The notes under the pieces are model-generated. The model did no database searches. It was not told where the DNA came from and saw only the letters and a program-made list of their open reading frames with translations. Source: Benincasa hispida (Eukaryota; Streptophyta; Magnoliopsida; Cucurbitales; Cucurbitaceae). From it: a DNA stretch of 64,000 bases. Shown here one piece after another: positions 60,301 through 64,000 of the stretch (within the stretch, counting starts at the first letter, position 1; every line of letters begins with the position of its first letter). The position numbers and the translations under genes are program-made. The stretch is taken from the NCBI RefSeq assembly GCF_009727055.1, contig NC_052359.1, forward strand, positions 65,891,975-65,955,974, in the 5' to 3' direction.

Positions 60301-61089
60301 AATATTTTGTGGTTCCTCAAATGGGTTTAGATAGGAATCCAAATAATTAGTGTTTGCCTTTTAAATTGGGGACACAACTTTCTTTTTTGTCACGCCATTA
60401 CCCCATCCAAAAACGTCGCCGTTTTTTCTTCTCTTTAATTACTTGTAAATTTGAATAATTTTTAACCACCAAAATGCTGAACCCAATACCACTAAAACGC
60501 CACACACATTATAAAAATTTATATCCAAACATTTCTTTGAATTTTTCCTAACATTTTTAAAAATTTAGAATTTTAATTGATACAAGATCGAAAATTTAAT
60601 ATTCTATTGGACACAAAACTTATGTTCAGATCTAATAATTTTGATGAATAAGTCGAGGGTCAATTAGATACAAAATTGAAACATAAAAAATTTATCAAAT
60701 ATAAAATTGAAAGTACATTAACATATTAGATATTTTGTTTTTCTAAGATCAGATGATGTATTAGACACTAACCTAAAATTTTAAAGACTAAACCAATAAT
60801 TTGACAAAAAAAATGTTAGATCACTTCGACGTTTCGATTTTTTTATAGAAACTTCGAGGCTTTCCTAGTCACTTTTCATTTGGTTTTTTCTTCTTTAAAA
60901 TTTCGATGTAGTATTCTTTTATTTATCAAAGATCGTAAATAATGATGATAATTATAATCATATATGACTACTAAGTACATCAACGATTAAATTCTCTCTT
61001 TTTTCTGAGGTAGGAAGTTCAAAATTTTACTTATAATTTATAATAATAACATGACGTATGTTACTTTTATTAACAATAAAATGCTATAA
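57347..61089. other. AT-rich intergenic sequence
   Basis: No gene is supported. A (CT)n tract lies near 59190. A possible inverted-repeat element spans about 59650-59970 (TGTTCGGTAAA versus CCAAACACATT at its ends) but its limits are unclear. Confidence 0.45.
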
Positions 61090-61210
61090 GAATCAACGTA
61101 ATCTCACATAGATGAGTTGGGCCACGTCAATCGGGCCTTTAAATGGGCTTTTCTGATGAGCCGTCGTGTGCAAAGGCCCAATAAAAGCCTGTGAATTAAC
61201 GGCATTTTTA
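61090..61210. promoter_or_regulatory. Promoter-like cluster of site II (TGGGCC/T) motifs
   Basis: It contains GTTGGGCCAC, TCGGGCC, AATGGGCTTTT and AAAGGCCCAATAAAAGCC within 90 bp. Such clusters are typical of promoters of growth and translation-related plant genes. No coding sequence is seen on either side within the window. Confidence 0.3.
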
Positions 61211-61787
61211 TAATTTTTTTGTACCAAATTACTACGAACAGATTATTTGTTTTTTCCGCCCTAAACATTAATTTTATTTTTTTAAAATAATAGTATTAAA
61301 CGGGATAATAATTTTTTTAGTCCAAAATTACCAATATGAATTATTAATCACAAATTATTGGATTTTTTTTTAAAAAAGCCTTAATTTTCTTTTAATTGTT
61401 TAAATAAAAATTAAGCAATATGTACTACTCAAAATATACCTATATCATAATAATAAATATAATAATATTGTTTTTTTAAAATGGGATAATGATTTTTTAT
61501 TAAAAATTTTTCATGGATAAAAAAATGTCAAATTATTTATAGAAATAAGAAAAATTAAAAAATATTACAACCTCTACCAAATAAAATTAAATTTTGTTAT
61601 TTTGGATAAATAACTTTCCTTCATTTTTATTTTTAAAAATTTCCTTTTATAATTCTATAATTATGTCAAATTCATTTTTTCTTTAAATATATTCGAATCT
61701 CCACGAGATGCCTCAAATTAATTATAATTTGTTTTTGTAAAATAATATAAATTATTGATTTTTCTACAGATTGAAATTTCGTTTAAT

Positions 61788-61793
61788 AAAAAA
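61788..61793 (-). terminator. RNA polymerase III terminator of tRNA-Leu
   Basis: A run of six T on the minus strand lies four bases after the tRNA 3' end, as needed for Pol III termination. Confidence 0.8.
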
Positions 61794-61797
61794 GAAT

Positions 61798-61878
61798 TGT
61801 CAAGAATGGGATTCGAACCCATGCCCTTTCGGACCAGTACCTGAAACTGGCGCCTTAGACCAACTCGGCCATCTTGAC
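61798..61878 (-). tRNA. tRNA-Leu (anticodon CAG), nuclear
   Basis: An 81-nt cloverleaf with a long variable arm, as in class II tRNAs. The acceptor stem GTCAAGA pairs with TCTTGAC, with discriminator A at 61798. The A box is TGGCCGAGTTGGT (61871-61859) and the B box GGTTCGAATCC (61819-61809). The anticodon arm CCAGT-TTCAGGT-ACTGG gives anticodon CAG (61843-61841), reading CUG. No intron is present and no CCA is encoded, both normal for this nuclear gene. It appears intact. Confidence 0.96.
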
Positions 61879-62039
61879 ACTATTGAAAGAACACAACTTA
61901 AAATATATTATTATCATAAATATTATGATATTCAAGTGTCTATGTAATCCATTTCCTACTTGCCAAGTTACCTATAACTAGTGGCATTTTGTGGGTTTTA
62001 GAACACACACATATTGGTGATAAATAAAAAAAGATTGGA

Positions 62040-62261
62040 GAAAGTGGAGAAATCCATTCTTAGTTATTTTATTTACTTTTTGTTACTTATTTTATATATT
62101 TATATATTTATATTATATTATATTTTCTCCATATCTGTGTTATCAATGTGTGTTAATGTGATTTTCAAATTCTCAACACGTTATTAGCATGAGCTTCTAT
62201 CGATTTCCTCGCTAAAGATAGGTCATAAAGGTACCTCGATTTTTCTCTTTTCATTATAATT
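62040..62261 (+). mobile_element. Copia LTR 3' end with primer-binding-like sequence
   Basis: An AT-rich stretch leads to TCAAATTCTCAACACGTTAT followed by TAGCATGAGC, resembling the LTR/primer-binding border of a second Copia lineage (usually TATCAGCACGAG). It is separated from the integrase fragment that follows by unrelated sequence. Confidence 0.4.
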
Positions 62262-63114
62262 AGGTAAAGCAATTAAAACACTTCGATCTGATTGAGGTAG
62301 AGTGTACATGGATTTAGAATTCCAAGACTATATGATAAAACATGAAATTCAATCCTAACTTTCAATACCTGGTACACCTCAATAGAATGGTGTATCAGAA
62401 ATGAGAAATATAATCTTATTAGATATAGTTCGTTCCATGATGAGCTATGCTCCATTGTCTAACTCGTTTTGGGGGTATGCAGTAGAGATTGCAATTCACA
62501 TCTTCAACAACGTTCCGTCGAAGAGTGTTTTCGAAACACCTTTTGAATTATGGAGAGGGCGTAAACCGAGTTTACGTTACTTCATAATCTAGGTTGTCCT
62601 GCACATGTGTTAGTTATAAATCCTAAGAAGTTGGAACATCATTCAAGATCATGTCAATTTGTTGGTTACCCTAAGGAAACGAGAGGTAGTCTGTTCTATG
62701 ATCATCAATAAAATGAAGTGTTTGTATCGAAAAACGCTACATTTTTTAGGAAGACCACATGATAGATCATAAACCACGAAGCAAAAAAGTATTAATTGAA
62801 ACTACTGAAGAATCAACAAGGATTGTTAACGCAGCTGGTCCTTTATCAAAAGTTAATGAAGAAGCCAACACTTCAGGTTAGTTTCGTTTTTCTCAATCGC
62901 TGAGAGTGCCTCGACACAGTGAGAAGGTTGTGATATAACCTAACTACTACTTGGGTTTAACTGAAACACAGGTTTTCATGCTAGATGATGTGTTGATGAT
63001 CCATTATTTTATAAACAGGTAATTAATGACGTAGACAAGGACCAATGGGTCAAATCCACAAACCTTGAAATGAAGTCTATGTACTCTAATTCAGTATGGA
63101 AGCTTGTAGATCCA
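62262..63114 (+). pseudogene. Copia integrase to reverse-transcriptase fragment, decayed
   Basis: It starts in the integrase core (LRSD*GRVYMDLEFQDY), then GTPQ*NGVSE, MMSYAPLSNSFWGYAV, TPFELWRGRKPS, CPAHV, CQFVGYPKETRGS, the linker and NSVWKLVDP of reverse transcriptase, with many stops and frame changes. It is the same domain order as 10348-13880 and a related family. At 10967 an insertion sits at the same VGYPK/ETRG point that is intact here. The fragment ends where LTR copy C begins. Confidence 0.85.
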
Positions 63115-64000
63115 TGATAACGGGCAGAAATGCACGTTATTACAGTGCTAAGTTTTAAAACAATGTTGGCTTGCATTGATAAAATATGTTAGATTGCGTC
63201 CAAAGAGTATTAAGTTCATAACATTGCAATCGCATGCGTTTATCGCATAGAAACAGTCAACTTTTGTGTTTTTATGCAGAATATGCGTTGACGCAAGGCG
63301 AGAAGCGCGATCACAAGAAATCAACGGTCGAGCGCAGCATTACCGCAAGGCTTTGCGGTGATTTTTGCTCGCAAACATCTGCTCAAGAAGGATTGCCGCA
63401 TAGAGCCGGCGCAACTTGGTGGACATATCTGGGTGAAAGACATAATTAATCACGATGGGAAATAAAGCTAATGACGGTCGAATCCGAATTAAGTTGACAA
63501 GCCGCTAACGATAACAAGTACATTCAACTTTTCGGTAACAAATATTCGACGCATCAGTCAGAGAACTAAAGCCATCTCATTTGTGAAATCATAAGAGAGA
63601 AGCCACCTTTCACCCCAAAGCTTTATAAATACCGAAGGCATCCTTCAGAAAAGGCGTTCAGCTAGTTCAACAGTTTAGATACTTAGATAATTTTCTTCAT
63701 AGTTTAGCCTTGTCCATAATTTTTTTTTTATTTGAAGGCAGAGCAAGAGAAGAACTGAGACACCAAAAGATCGCTCAAGGCAACTCAAGAAAGAACTCTG
63801 AGGCGTAGAAAGTAGAGAGCGGGCCGACTCTCGCGAGAGCGACATTATCTTTTGAATACGAGTAGAAAAGACAGTGTAAAAGCCTGGGAAGCAAGAGATT
63901 GCTACCAGACTCTTTATTCTCTTCTTGCATTGTTATTTTGTACTTCAACTTTATATTTATACAAAGGAAGTTCTTATTCTACATCTGTTCGCTTTCTTAG
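63115..64000 (+). mobile_element. Gypsy-type LTR, copy C (sense), truncated by the window end
   Basis: It starts TGATAACGGGCAGAAATGCA directly after a Copia reverse transcriptase codon (VDP). It follows copy A closely, including the ATGCGTTGACGCAAGGCGAG-type block, the TATA box near 63621 and the ACTCTCGCGAGAG palindrome near 63827-63839. About half of the 1.68-kb LTR is inside the window. Whether it is solo or the 5' LTR of a full element cannot be seen. Confidence 0.85.

Noticed and set aside
1..64000. CRISPR arrays, bacterial operons or phage-like systems
   Set aside because: Repeats are dispersed or tandem without regular spacers, and gene structure is eukaryotic throughout.

Overview
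The window is nuclear DNA from a flowering plant, most likely a dicot of the gourd family (Cucurbitaceae). It has small exons in AT-rich introns with GT/AG borders, a nuclear tRNA-Leu gene, a nuclear copy of plastid DNA, and layered LTR retrotransposons. The family assignment is inferred from the style of the Copia gag-pol and LTR sequence. No species is claimed.

Positions 1-23650 are a nested retrotransposon block. Its backbone is a decayed sense-strand Ty1/Copia element: protease and integrase from about 9557, reverse transcriptase around 13437-14458, RNase H to 17013, a purine tract, and a 3' LTR at 17102-22688. The backbone was later interrupted by an antisense, internally deleted relative at about 10967-13436, and by a gypsy-type solo LTR at 14459-16126 with target duplication GTGAG. 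Its 3' LTR was interrupted by 1007 bp of plastid DNA (17830-18836, flanked by the 9-bp repeat ACTATGACT) and by a second gypsy-type solo LTR (19685-22052). The left part (1-9540) holds further LTR, leader and antisense gag pieces and a 775-bp assembly gap. The perfect 38-bp palindrome at 10619-10656 is the Nextera mate-pair junction adapter, so the assembly is chimeric or contaminated there.

Positions 23650-41000 are the gene-bearing part. There are three protein-coding genes: a four-exon secreted ML-domain (NPC2-like) lipid-binding protein (27535-30787, +), a single-exon glutaredoxin-like protein with a C-terminal Cys-rich zinc-type module (31874-32776, +), and a four-exon NT-C2 (EEIG1/EHBP1 N-terminal) domain protein of 760 residues (40595-37138, -). 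Intron 3 of the last gene carries a 179-bp solo LTR with a perfect TACAT duplication. The three genes have no obvious shared pathway; they are ordinary neighbours.

Positions 41000-62000 are AT-rich intergenic DNA. It holds a hAT transposon (45865-49536) with intact ends and a perfect 8-bp duplication but a broken transposase, inserted inside an older palindromic element. It also holds several short inverted-repeat elements, two promoter-like islands without a visible gene, and a tRNA-Leu(CAG) gene at 61878-61798 (-). From about 62040 to the end a second retrotransposon cluster begins: a Copia integrase relic into which another copy of the first gypsy-type LTR has inserted; that copy runs off the window.

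I found no convincing new multi-gene system. The points most worth a second look are the library adapter, the plastid insertion with its clean 9-bp duplication, the nested hAT, the possible Cys-His-Asp arrangement in the NT-C2 protein tail, and the dual-purpose splice site in the NPC2-like gene.
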